A stretch of DNA of 64,000 bases, from NCBI RefSeq assembly GCF_905171765.1, contig NC_053397.1, positions 115,461,295 to 115,525,294 of the forward strand, read 5' to 3'. A program made the position numbers and the translations under genes. The notes under the pieces are model-generated. The model was not told where the DNA came from and made no database searches. It saw only the letters and a program-made list of their open reading frames with translations. Within the stretch, counting starts at the first letter, position 1. Each line of letters begins with the position of its first letter. Shown here in pieces: positions 34,168 to 44,889 of the stretch. This stretch comes from Bufo bufo. Its lineage: Eukaryota; Chordata; Amphibia; Anura; Bufonidae.

Positions 34168-35042
34168 ATTCATAGTCTCTCTACTCTCTGGAGAAGCTCT
34201 AACCTGGGCTAATCCTATATGGGAGCAAAGAGGACCTGAGACTGCAAACCTCCAGACCTTCCTGTCTTCCGTACAGTGTTTGAGGAACCAGGTCGTTCCT
34301 CGTCTGCAGCCTCTGCGCTCCTTCGTCTGCGTCAAGGTGCAATTACAGTGGGACAATACGCAATCCAATTCCGTACTCTGTCCGCAAAACTGTCCTAGAA
34401 TGATGAAGCCCAACAAGCCGTATTCTGGGAGGGTCTTAGTGACCATATTAAAGATAAACTTGCGGGAAGCACCTTCCTGTCTCTCTGGACGCTTTGGTCA
34501 CATTGGCCACATGTATTGACGTGCGATTTCGAGAACGTTTCTCTCAAGCCACAAGGGTATGGCGGACATCTAGACTCGCACCTGTCTCCCAGAGGACTGT
34601 TCAGACTCCTGCTGCGGTTCCGCCTGAAAAGCATAAGCATATGCTTTCTGACCAGGAGCGCCAGTGGCGGCGAGCAGAAAACTTGTGCCTCTACTGTGGC
34701 GTAAATGGTCACGTTGTTCGTACCTGTCCCTGGAAGGCGGAAAACTTCTGCGGCTAGGCTCTATGGGAGAAGTGACCCTAAGCAAAAGAGACAATTCTCC
34801 CAAACTTCTTGTTCCTGTAGTCTTGTCCTCTGGGAAAAGCAGTATATCTGTACCTCCCTACCTGGATTCCGGCGCAGCCGGAAATTTTATTAATCAAGCC
34901 CTGGTGACCCAGTACCAGTTATCCACTACTCATCTGGTGAAGCCTCTGGTGGCGACTATTGTAAATGGCCAACCTCTGCACAGACCTATTCAGTTCATCA
35001 CTGCTTCTGTTAAACTCCAAGTCAGGGTGCTACATTCTGGGG
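34168..35042 (+). pseudogene. Gypsy gag and protease remnant, 5' end cut by hAT-D
   Basis: The gag part begins mid-gene with a SLLSGEALTWANPIWE segment (about 34173-34220). After frame changes it reaches a CCHC zinc knuckle, CLYCGVNGHVVRTC (about 34686-34727). The next frame carries the aspartic protease signature DSGAAGNFI (about 34864-34890) and stops at 35045. RT, RNase H and integrase are entirely absent before the 3' LTR, so pol was deleted. It differs from the gypsy at 60314 onward. Confidence 0.85.
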
Positions 35043-35873
35043 TGTGAGAGGGGGGATACCAGAAAAAGGGCAGTTGGCAGCCGCCAGCGGGCAGCGCATC
35101 CTGCTATGTACCTCAGTCGAAATGCACACAAGGTTCCTTCTCTCTTCTGCAGGCTCCAGACCCTCTTTCCTGCACTGTCACAGGCAGCGACAGCTTTTGT
35201 TGCACCTTGTAGGAGCCGCACGCATCCTGTTTCTTTAAGGGTTCATGCACGCCCCTGATTCCGCCTTCTCTCCAATCCCAGCCAGGCACCACCTTTATAA
35301 GGGTGCTTCCCCCTTCCTGTGATGCCTGAGCAATATTGTAGTTTTCTACAGCGAAGGTTCCAGCTCGTTGTTCCTGTGTTGTTATCCTACTTCTGACCTT
35401 AGCCTGTATCCTGACCTAGTCTCTGCCTGATCCTCCTGTACCTCGCTGCTCTAAAGTGTATGATTCGGATTGTCGACCACGCCTCTGTCTGCTGTTCAGC
35501 TTGTTACACCTGCTACACCTGAGCTATTCAGCTCTGCTGTTCTAACAGCGCCAGCCCTGCTTAATCACCAACTCAACTTTGCTTCATCTGACTCTGCTGC
35601 TGCACTTCTTCCATCCAGTGACAGCTCGCTCCACCTGCCTGTATCCCCAGTGCTTGCACCGGGACGTTCTGGCTTGTTCGGCCAGCTGCCACTTAGCCAG
35701 GACCACTCTTGCAGTAGCGACCTGGTGTCTCCCCTGCAGCTAGGACCAGCTTCCGCATCCTGGAGCGGGATAAAAAGTGAAGACCAGGGGAACACTTAGA
35801 TTCTGCTCCCAAGTTTGGCCCAAAGCCAAACCGGTAAGTGGCACAGCGGGTCCACACCCGTTGGAGCGTTACA
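35043..35873 (+). mobile_element. Polypurine tract and 3' LTR of the gypsy remnant
   Basis: GAGAGGGGGGATA (35046-35058) resembles a polypurine primer. The following roughly 815 bp includes CACCTTTATAAGGGTGC (a TATA-like box, about 35290) and a CTGTGATGCCTGAGCAATAT segment, and ends GGAGCGTTACA at 35873. The exact LTR start is unclear because no TG dinucleotide follows the purine run directly. Confidence 0.65.
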
Positions 35874-36225
35874 GACCACTTAAGCTACATCTGAGATACC
35901 CAGCAACAACACAGAAACAAGTGAAACCAGAGAGGCTGTCAGATCACATCACATGCAGCCAGTCTCTCAGATCTTCTGACCCCTGTCACAGGAGAGACCA
36001 TGACACACGGATAGTGAGTCTGCTTTGGTAGTGAAATAATACTGTGAGTCCATATAACATGCAGATGACAGGCGTTGCACGTAGAATCACTGCACACTTC
36101 ACTTATTTGGGCAGTCACGGGGCCAAAACTGACCAAATAACTCAAGTATGAACTCAGCCTTACAGGTCGATCTTATCGCCAAGAAGAAGCGCACTTCTTT
36201 TACACCGTCGTCAGCTGATTCCACA
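35874..36225. other. Unassigned sequence
   Basis: It has no convincing open frame, repeat or RNA gene. It lies between the gypsy LTR and the next repeat. Confidence 0.5.
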
Positions 36226-36655
36226 TACCGTATTTGATGCCCCTGATGATAAGACGCACCAAGGTTTTTGAGGAGGAAAATCTAAAAAAAAAAATTTTTT
36301 AACCAAAAGGTGTGCTTTTGGTGGGTTTTGAACTAATAGTGGTCTGTGGATGACAATATTATGGGGGATCTTTGGATGACACTGTTTTGGAGAGTATCTG
36401 TGGATGATGCACTGTTATGGGGCATCTGTGGATGATGCACTGTTATGGGGGGATCTGTGGATGACACTGTTATGGGTATCTGTGGATGACACACTGTAAT
36501 GGGGGGCATCTGTGGATGACGTACTTTTATGGGGGATCTGTGGATGACATTGTTAAGGGGATCTGTGGATGATATTGTTATGGAGATATCTGTGGATGAC
36601 ACTGTTATGGGGGGGATCTGTGGATAACACTGTTATGGGGGGATCTGAGGATGAC
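36226..36655 (+). repeat. Small non-autonomous repeat with about 27-bp minisatellite
   Basis: It starts ACCGTATTTGATGCCCCTGA and runs on through GATAAGACGCACC; this looks like a diverged member of a dispersed repeat family beginning CCGTATTTTTCG. It continues through AAAAGGTGTGCTTTTGGTG into about ten copies of ATCTGTGGATGACACTGTTA with G runs (36345-36650). Confidence 0.6.
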
Positions 36656-37649
36656 ACATATATAAGTGAAATAAATCTCAGCGGGTGCTTGTAAGCGAAC
36701 TTCAAGGTTTTATTATTTCATATTATATCCAATTAGTAAATGGACGCGTTTCAGCATATCCAGCTTTCATCAGCATGAAATTAAAAGTAAGTCTCCATCT
36801 TTATATAGCAATACAATTTACATAATCAATGACATCAGACGCCCATCTGCGGGCAGTATATCACATGATTCCATAGCAACCAAATGGCATTTCCTAGTTA
36901 CTAAGTAACAAATCACAATGTTACCCATGAGCAATACTCAATATATAAATCCATAAATAGAATAGACAAATCAATCAATAGACACATAAACAATTTCATG
37001 CTGATGAAAGCTGGATATAATATGAAATAAAACCTTGAAGTTTGCTTACAAGCGATTTATTTCACTTATATTGTGGTTGTGTGTCCTCCCCGTGCAGGTG
37101 CGTCTTTGTTCCAGGTGCCGGCTATTCCTTGGATTGCTGCTCTGCTTTGCTACGTGCACAGACCTTTCTATATCTGCTACGGTATCGACTAAGTTTCAAT
37201 GAACGGGATGCATCGAGGATACTATAGCAGGTGACTCAAACAAGCGATTTCCTTCCGATACCCACCAGTGAGTATAAAAAGAGACACTGGGAATGGGAGC
37301 TACGGAGGGTAACCTCATATGAATTGCACGCTACTACACTAGCGGAATATCACAAGCTAAATAGGATCCCGAGGGTTCATCTGCGTCCGACTTTCTTTTC
37401 AGATGATGTGACATATTGCAGCGACTTTGAAAAGATAATCAATAAATGTTCGCTGGACTTAATATTGCTGATGGTGGATCGCTTGCAGAAAGCTATCTCC
37501 GAAATCACGACTTGACAGTTACAAGATTCTTTGAGTCCTGATGATTTTACAAAATTAAAAGGACACAGTGGATACGTATATTTCCAACTATAAAAAAGAT
37601 GTGGAGGAAAAGAAAAAGTCTAAATTCCTTCATGAGGATTACCTGCTAA
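36656..37649 (+). mobile_element. Penelope-like element PLE2, left portion
   Basis: It starts with inverted arms (36661-36785 against about 36985-37075) that contain a hammerhead-like motif in the left arm, the same layout as PLE1. Downstream, 37231-37515 and 37568-37649 read parts of the Penelope N-terminal region (IPRVHLRPTFFSDD, then an acid/Lys-rich KKDVEEKKKSKFLHEDY). The frame is broken by the Ngaro insertion at about 37650 and continues at 55590. Confidence 0.78.
36735..36785 (-). ncRNA. Hammerhead-like motif in PLE2
   Basis: On the minus strand it reads CATG, CTGATGA (rc of 36767-36773), a short stem II with AGC/GCT, GAAA, and ACGCGTC with the usual U-C at the cleavage position (rc of 36742-36752), then CAT for helix I. 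Helix I is only three pairs plus. An additional A follows CTGATGA, as in PLE1. The opposite arm (37001-37007) keeps CTGATGA but has lost the GAAACGCGTC half. Confidence 0.5.
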
Positions 37650-37750
37650 GTGGTAGGCAATTAAGAGTGCCGTGTTTGTGTGAGGGGAGGCGGGGCTTTA
37701 ATTATTTAAACCTGGCTCCCCTGCCCCCACTTGTCGGTTCGAATGCTTTT

Positions 37751-38693
37751 GAATCGGCTCATGGGTTGGCTGTATTTCCAGTGAGGTCGCGTGTCTCGTT
37801 GTTAGTTCGTGTGGTCGGCGGCGTCGGGCTCATCGCTGCGGAGAATAGGTAGGCCGGGTGGCTGCACACCCGTCTCGTTATTTATGTCATGTCATGCTGC
37901 CGGGGCGTGCCCGCCGGTCCCCAGCCGCACCTGTGACTGCCCGCACTTCCGATCCGCTCCAGGCACCCGCTCCCACATGCAGCGTCCCCCAGGCTAAACT
38001 GTACAACAGCCTCCTCACCTGTGGCTCCGTTGCGGCGAGTCACAATCCCGCTCTCATACCGTCGCACGCAGCGCAGCGGTCACGCCGGCCATCGGCTCCA
38101 CAGTGCGGCTCACTGCCCTTCGGCGCTCTAGCAGGTCCTGGTCTGAGAGAGGGCGACACCTACAGGCCATGCTGGTACTGCAGTCCAGGTACTGGGCTCC
38201 TTGCTCAGCACCAGTGGCTAGGCACTAAGGCAGGCGTCAGTTGGAAAAAAAAAAAATATATTTTTAAGTATTAAATAAAAGAGGGTTCAGGGAAGGGGGA
38301 TGGCCACTACGCCTTGCGCACGCAGCCTGGCCGCCCATAGCACATACGGTACGTCGGGAGTCAGTGGGTCGGTTTCGGGCGCAGCCGCGACAAGCCAGTG
38401 GTTAGCTAGGGAGTGGTTGCGTGGGTGAAGGGTCACTCAGCCAGGGTTCGCTCACTCACATGTCTGTCCTTGATTATTCAGGTCCACAGGTGGTTGGCTA
38501 CTTTGCGATACTGTGGGGTTTGTGGCTGTTATGGCCGCCAGGTGAGTCAGGTGTGGTGCGCATGCGTGGGCCACCCCCCTTTTTTACTCCTGCGTGGGCT
38601 TGGGGGACTGGGTATGGTGGCCTATCAATGCTCAGGCCACTGGCGCATGTCTTACAGTCGTGGCCTTTGGTGGGAAGTTGAAATAATAAAAAA

Positions 38694-38726
<33 letters not shown>

Positions 38727-38748
38727 GATATAAATTTTGTTTTGCCAG
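37751..38748. other. Ngaro-like element 5' non-coding region
   Basis: It is GC-rich. Open frames at 37858-38274 and 38413-38727 lack recognisable domains. A short TA run lies at 38699-38726. Confidence 0.5.
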
Positions 38749-39300
38749 GTCTGTCACGACTACAGACTCGTTATAAAGCCCTGCCACGACTGCAGGCATT
38801 TAGTCTGTCATGACTACAGACTCGTTATAAAGTCCTGCCACGACTGCAGGCATTTAGTCTGTCATGACTACAGACTCGTTATAAAGTCCTGCCACGACTG
38901 CAGGCATCAGTCTGTCACGACTACAGACCCGCTTTAAAGCCCTGCCACGACTGCAGGCATCAGTCTGTCACGACTACAGACCCGTTATAAAGCCCTGCCA
39001 CGACTGCAGGCATCAGTCTGTCACGACTACAGACCCGCTTTAAAGCCCTGCCACGACTGCAGGCATCAGTCTGTCACGACTACAGACCCGTTATAAAGTC
39101 CTGCCACGACTGCAGGCATCAGTCTGTCACGACTACAGACCCGTTGTAAAGCCCTGCCACAACTGGAGGCATCAGTCTGTCACGACTACAGACCCGCTCT
39201 AAAGCCCTGCCACGACTGCAGGCACAAATCTGTCACGACTACAGACTCATTATATAGGCCTGCCACGACTGCAGGCATTAGTCTCATGTCAACAGACTCG
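38749..39300 (+). repeat. About 54-bp minisatellite, about ten units
   Basis: Each unit has two related halves, CTGTCACGACTACAGAC and CTGCCACGACTGCAGGC, separated by CGTTATAAAG-like sequence. Degenerate half-units continue to about 39480. Confidence 0.92.
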
Positions 39301-39559
39301 TGAGGTAATACTACCACGTCTACAGGCGATGGTCCGTTACCGCTACTCTCGATGTAGGGTCCCCTCACGACTACAGGGGCTAGTCGGTCACATCCACAGA
39401 CTCGGTCGCACTCCCGTTGACTACAGGCACTGGATGGGCATCTATGGGTAGTTGCGTCACGACTACGCACGCGGGTCAGCCACGGCCTGGGAGGTCAGCC
39501 TTCACGGTCACAGGTAGGTCCAGTCAGGCTTCAGTCTCCCAGCGGGTTCCAGTCACAAT

Positions 39560-39850
39560 AACCAGCCCCTAGGTGAGGGGGGGCACTCCCGCACCGGCGC
39601 ACAATGCCAGGGAGCTGTGCGGTTCCTCACGCGGCACACGGTTCAAACCAGCGGGGGCCGGGGCCCACGGTAAAGGAAGGGCTCCCTCTGATCCGGTGCA
39701 CATTGCCAGGGAGTGGTGCTGCTCCCCACGCAGTACGAGTGTCCAGCCGGCGGTGGGTCGGCCCTAGCTGAGGAGGGGGGCTCCCCCGCACTGGTGCATT
39801 CTGCCAGGGAGCAGCGTGAGCTCCCCACGCGGCTGGGGGGTAAAGGCTCC
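39560..39850 (+). repeat. About 110-bp GC-rich imperfect repeat, three units
   Basis: Units share GGTGCA(C/T)(A/T)(T/C)TGCCAGGGAG followed by CTCCCCACGC and GGGGGGCTCCC. They precede the next minisatellite. Confidence 0.7.
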
Positions 39851-40125
39851 TCATCTTCAATAAAGTCTGGCACGGGCCGCCGTGCCGTTAGGTAGGCAGG
39901 GATCAGGGGAAGGAGTACTAGGCTCGGTCAAGGGGAGCAGATCATAGGCGGTGGCTGGCTTCCTGCTGCCGGCCGTACATAAGGTTCCAAGGGGGTTATT
40001 TAGGCACAGGATGTTAGTTAGTCCGTGCAGGTGATCTGCGTTATACCATGCTCTTCATGCTCGTACTCAGAGCTGTGCCCGTACGGGAGCTGCTTAAGTG
40101 GTTTATAGTTTAAAAAAAATATATA

Positions 40126-40650
40126 TAAATGTTGAGTCTCTCACGCATGGCTTCTCCGTTTTAGGTTACACATATGACTCCTTCATTAGAGTCTCTCACG
40201 CATGGCTTCTCCGTTTTAGGTTTACACATATGTCTCCGCCATTAGAGTCTCTCACGCATGGCTTCCCCATTTTAGGTTACACATATGACTCCGCCATTAG
40301 AGTCTCTCACGCATGGCTTCCCCGTGTGAGTTTTACACATATGACTCCGCCATTAGAGTCTCTCACGCATGGCTTCTCCGTTTTAGGTTTACACATATGA
40401 CTCCGCCATTAGAATCTTTCACGCATGGCTTCCCCGTGTGAGTTTTACACATACGACTCCGCCATTAGAGTCTCTCACGCATGGCTTCTCCGTTTTAGGT
40501 TACACATATGACTCCGCCATTAGAGTCTCTCACGCATGGCTTCTCCGTTTTAGGTTACACATATGACTCCGCCATTAGAGTCTCTCACGCATGGCTTCTC
40601 CACTTTAGGTTTACACACATGACTCCGCCATTCGAGTCTCTCACGCATGG
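40126..40650 (+). repeat. About 56-bp minisatellite, nine units
   Basis: The unit reads GAGTCTCTCACGCATGGCTT, then CTCCGTTTTAGG, then TTACACATATGACTCCGCCA. It lies immediately upstream of the recombinase coding region. Confidence 0.92.
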
Positions 40651-40719
40651 AGAAGAAAAAAAAGAAAAGATTCCTCACCAGGCCCAGCTGGTGAGGCCAG
40701 TAATACTCTGAGGGCTTAC

Positions 40720-41147
40720 AAGACAGCTTGGCACCCGTTTCAGAGATATGAGAACACCTGGGGGCCTATCACTCACCTATTGGGCTTCGTCTGGGTTTTG
40801 CCACTCTCAATTAAACCTGTCCTATAGCATTGTTAACTATACATGGCAGGTATTCAGCACCATTGGTACATGCTACATCCCGACCTACCGTCACTCTTCT
40901 CCGCCCACCCGATCAAAGCGGCGTTGAAGGGTTTGCGCAAGATGTCTGTTGTGAAACGACATGTGTGTCCGCCATTTACCGGTAGCTTGTTCAGGCCGTG
41001 ACAGACAAACTGCAGGGTAAACTGTTCGGGCCGCAGGTTAGCGCTCTGGTAGAAACAGCCTTGTACCTGGCCTTCCATGGATTCCTCAGGTCAGGCGAGC
41101 TAATGGGCACCAATACGCTATGTCCTCACCTTGGCCTCGTCCAAGAC
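40720..41147 (+). pseudogene. Tyrosine recombinase (Ngaro/DIRS type), N-terminal and first catalytic part
   Basis: The reading starts with AYKTAWHPFQRYENTW, like the SAM-like core-binding domain of DIRS-order recombinases. After stops and a frame change it gives ALKGLRKMS and RHVCPPFTGS. A further frame (40998 on) gives ETALYLAFHGFLRSGEL, which contains the first catalytic Arg. The gene is cut at 41147 by the hAT insertion and resumes at 54511. The reading frames either side of the insertion do not match, so the gene carried an indel before or after that event. Confidence 0.8.
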
Positions 41148-41930
41148 CAGGGCCGGCGCTACCATAAGGCAGACCAAGCGGCCGCCTTAGGGCGCGCCTT
41201 GAGCAGGGCGGAAAAATGAATGAATGCTTTTTTTTTTTTCTTTTTTCTTCACTTGAGACTTGACTTACTAAGTTGAACCCGCCGCGCCCGCTCTGCTGCG
41301 TGTGCCAGCCGGTGGCCGCGGCACTCGTCTAGTCTAGTCAGGGCAACAGATAATAATTACCATCCACCTGCCCGCCCCTGGCCCCCGGGCTCCTCCCCCC
41401 TCCCCAGCCTGCGGTGTGCGGCTGTGCTGTGTCTGTGTGCCGGCCGCCGTCGTAGTCAGGGCAACAGTTACATAGCTAGGCAGGCAGAGATAGTCGATCA
41501 TCATAGATAGATCATTGGCTCAGCAGCCTCAGCGCGCCGCTCTGGCTGCTAGTGCCAGTGCCACAAGTGACATATCAGTCACCCGACTCACCTGCACAGG
41601 GGGGGGGGGCGGGGGCGTCACGAGTGAGTAATCTGATAATTAAATTTCTTGGCGGGCGCGGGCCGCGGCTGCCGTCTGACCCTGTCCCTGCTCAATATAT
41701 TTATGTCTGAGTGACTGAATGAATTCTGAGTGACTGAACTCGGCAGACTTTCAGGACTGGACAACAGGGGTCAGGACTTGTTAGGGTAGGTTCCAATTTA
41801 ATTTTTAATGTTTTTTTATAATAATTAATATGATCATTTGATTTAAAATTAATTAAAAATGATGAGATGAGCACCAGGGCCATGAGCGCAAAGCGCTAGG
41901 CTAGCTAGCTCACACACTGACTACTACCTA

Positions 41931-42237
41931 GCGCCAGAGCAGAGGCTCTCAGGATTAGCACAGCACCAATGATGTGTTTAATTTTTTTTATGGGGGGGGG
42001 GGGGTGTGAATATGCCGTGCTAATCCTTAGCGCCTCTGCTCTGGCGCTAGTTCGTGTGACCGTGACACTGACATGATGAAGCCTCCAGGCTCCATCATGT
42101 CAGTGTCACGGTCACAAAAACTAGCGCCAGAGCAGAGGCGCTCAGGATTAGCACGGCATATTCACCCCCCCCCCTCATAAAAAAATGTAAACACATCATT
42201 GGTGCTGTGCTAATCCTGAGAGCCTCTGCTCTGGCGC
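41931..42237. repeat. Large palindrome, about 153-bp arms, no spacer
   Basis: The arms start GCGCCAGAGCAGAGGC and meet at about 42084 in a CCTCCAGGCT centre. The left arm has a run of 13 G where the right arm has 10 C. It lies in the 5' non-coding part of the Tip100 hAT. It may be a separate foldback element, but no target duplication was found. Confidence 0.85.
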
Positions 42238-42868
42238 CTGGAGGGAGGGCCGGGGGGGCAATGTAAATGTCTGTACTCTGTATGTGACATGGGAATGGGG
42301 CCAGGCCGCCAGGAAGGGTCGGCCGGGGGGGAATGATGTGCCATGGGGATGGGGGGTGTAAAATGTGACACAATAGGGGGTAATGATGTGATCATGGATG
42401 GGGCCAGGGCGGGAGGGATAATGATGTGATCAAGATGTGACATGAAGAGGGACGGGTGATGGAAACTAAAAAGGAGGGGGTGATGTGACATGGTTTGGAG
42501 GGGGAGAAATGTGACATTGAGGGATTGATATGAAAAGTGATGTGAAGAGGTGGGTGTGGACATGAAATTGGGGAATTTCACTATTTGTTTATTATATCGC
42601 AATCATATATTGAAATCTCAATATTTACATTTCAGGCTCGGCTGTGGACTGCACTGCAGACTGACGAGCAACAGAGAAGCGCGTATGGGTCAGTGGCTGA
42701 ATCGTGGTGCATGGTGAGTCACTGTCCAGCCTGTCCCCCCCCCCCCCCACCCCTCTGGGAGAATCTGGTGTACCTGTTATCCACATTACCCCGTGACAAG
42801 GACACAGTGTTTGGACAATGTGCCATTAATCTGTTTCAGATGCTGAAATTTGTTAAAAACAACTTTAA

Positions 42869-43494
42869 AGGGTTTCTGTCACCCCACTAAACAATTTTTA
42901 ATTTTTTTGTGTACTTATAATCCCTATCCTGCGATATTGCTATACATTATGTTATTAATAATTTTCGTTCAGTAGATTTGGCAAAAAACGTACCAGCAAG
43001 TAGGGCGTCTACTTGCTGGTAGCAGCCACAGAAAACCGCCCCCTCCTCTTGTTGATTGACAGGGCCAGCCGGGATCTCCTCCTCCGGCCGGCCCTGTAAG
43101 CATTTCAAAAATCGCCTCCTCAGCACTCCCTCAGTGCGCCTGCGCCGATGACGTCTTCTCTTTCGGTGACGTCATCGGCTCAGGCGCACTGAGGGAGTGC
43201 TGAGGAGGCGAGCCTCCTTATCTCAGAGCGCCTGCGCCGAATCAACACAGGCGCGCGATTTTTTAAATGCCGACAGGGACGGAGGAGATCGCGGCTGGCC
43301 CTGTCAATCAACAAGAGGAGGGGTCGGTTTTCTGTGGCTGCTACCAGCAAGTAGACGCCCTACTTGCTGGTACGTTTTTTGCCAAATCTACTGAACGAAA
43401 ATTATTAATAACATAATGTATAGCAATATCGCAGGATAGGGATTATAAGTACACAAAAAAATAAAAATTTGTTTAGTGGGGTGACAGAAGCCCT
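42869..43494. mobile_element. T2-like MITE with long inverted repeats, TTAA TSD
   Basis: TTAA stands at 42865-42868 and 43495-43498. The ends are AGGGTTTCTGTCACCCC and its complement GGGGTGACAGAAGCCCT. The outer arms are about 215 bp, and an inner palindrome (about 43106-43210, centred near 43155) fills most of the middle, so the element is almost wholly self-complementary. The TTAAAGG(A/G)(A/G) terminus is that of the T2 MITE family described in Xenopus; T2 or a relative is the likely identity. Confidence 0.85.
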
Positions 43495-43522
43495 TTAAGA
43501 CCCGCTGCTCACCACAAGGTAA

Positions 43523-43722
43523 GTAGTCCCTTAGGTGGGACCGCAGTGCATGTAGTCACGCTGCCTAGGTTCTCCTCCCAGCCTCTCATGCTTAATTGAC
43601 ACTCTGAGTGTTGGGCTTTGCATGAAGTTCCTGACACTCAGAGTGCCAATCAAGATGGATAATCTGGGAGAAGAATGGAGGCAGCGTGACTACATGCACA
43701 GCGACCCCACCTAAGTGACCAC
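43523..43722. repeat. Foldback sequence, about 90-bp arms
   Basis: Arms 43523-about 43612 and about 43632-43722 are imperfect reverse complements. They share CTTAGGTGGG, TGCATGTAGTCACGCTGCCT and CACTCTGAGTGT. It lies directly between the MITE and the PLE3 fragment. Confidence 0.75.
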
Positions 43723-43723
43723 T

Positions 43724-43819
43724 TATAGGAATAAAAAGATGAATCCAACATCGAAGTTGAAAATTTTTTGGGTTCCTTTATTCAATAGTACAGATCCATA
43801 CAGTGACAGCATCACCTCA
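43724..43819 (-). mobile_element. Penelope pLTR fragment PLE3, left of the CR1 insertion
   Basis: The end GACAGCATCACCTCA continues at 48725 with GTGTTCCAAGTG. This contiguity is supported by the mirrored arm, where GGAACAC is followed directly by TGAGGTGATGCTGTC (48816-48837). Confidence 0.65.
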
Positions 43820-44800
43820 ATTCATTAGCTGCAAGTACTAGCTTCAAGTACTACATTAAGTACTAGTAAAGAGATATTGCAGCAGACTGAAGAGATTCAA
43901 GAGATACTGCAAGAGATTGGCTTAGAGTCTCCAACTGGCTCATCTGTGTTGTTTTTGCTGATCATTGCTTGAGAAGAGGTAAGGAATTCGGTCAGCTGTT
44001 TGCTATTGTGCGTTTGCTAATGAGCCTAGCTCACTAAGGTGTTACATTTGTTGCTGGGGGCGGAGCTTGGAAGCAGTGTGTGTATATATAGAGACAGACT
44101 CATTAGCTGGCCTAATTCATTAGCTGCAAGAACTAGCTTCAAGTACTACATTAAGTACTAGTAAAGAGATATTGCAGGCAGACTGAAGAGATGTCAAGAG
44201 ATACTGCAAGAGATTGGCTTAGAGTCTCCAAACTGGCTCATCTGTGTTGTTTTTGCTGACATTGCTGAGAAGAGGTAAGGAATTAGGTCAGCTGTTTGCT
44301 ATTGTGCGTTTGCTAATGAGCCTAGCTCACTAAGGTGTTACATTTGTTGCTGGGGGAGGAGTTTGGGAAGGAGTGTGTGTATATATAGAGACAGACTCAT
44401 TAGCTGGCCTAATTCATTAGCTGCAAGTACTAGCTTCAAGTACTACATTAAGTACTAGTAAAGAGATATTGCAGCAGACTAAAGAGATTCAAGAGATACT
44501 GCAAGAGATTGGCTTAGAGTCTCCAACTGGCTCATCTGTGTTGTTTTTGCTGATCATTGCTTGAGAAGAGGTAAGGAATTCGGTCAGCTGTTTGCTATTG
44601 TGCGTTTGCTAATGAGCCTAGCTCACTAAGGTGTTACATTTGTTCCTGGGGGAGGAGTTTGGGAAGGAGTGTGTGTATATATAGAGACAGACTCATTAGC
44701 TGGCCCAATTCATTAGCTGCAAGTACTAGCTTCAAGTACTACATTAAGTACTAGTAAAGAGATATTGCAGGAGATAGTCAGGAGGTAGGCTGGAAGGTGG
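43820..44800 (+). promoter_or_regulatory. Tandem about 296-bp 5' UTR monomers of CR1
   Basis: The string TTCATTAGCTGCAAG starts at 43821, 44116, 44413 and 44709, giving three complete units and a partial one before ORF1. Each complete unit holds GTGTGTATATATAGAGAC, a TATA-like box, near its end. Monomeric 5' promoters are known from mouse L1; a promoter role here is inference. Confidence 0.7.
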
Positions 44801-44889
44801 AAACAATAAAAAAAAAAAAGGTAAGATTTGTTTGATTTAAAGTTACAAATTTATTTTTTTATTTTTTTATTTTTTTTCTCCTCTTTAAA

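Noticed and set aside
36345..36650. Minus-strand Ile/Thr/Ser/Pro-rich frame
   Set aside because: Translation of the 27-bp minisatellite.
37858..38274. 138-codon frame as a possible Ngaro gag
   Set aside because: GC-rich frame without zinc knuckle or other gag signature; overlapping frames are equally long.
38749..39300. Possible CRISPR-like array (regular repeats of about 54 bp)
   Set aside because: Units are contiguous with no unique spacers; surrounding sequence is a eukaryotic retroelement.
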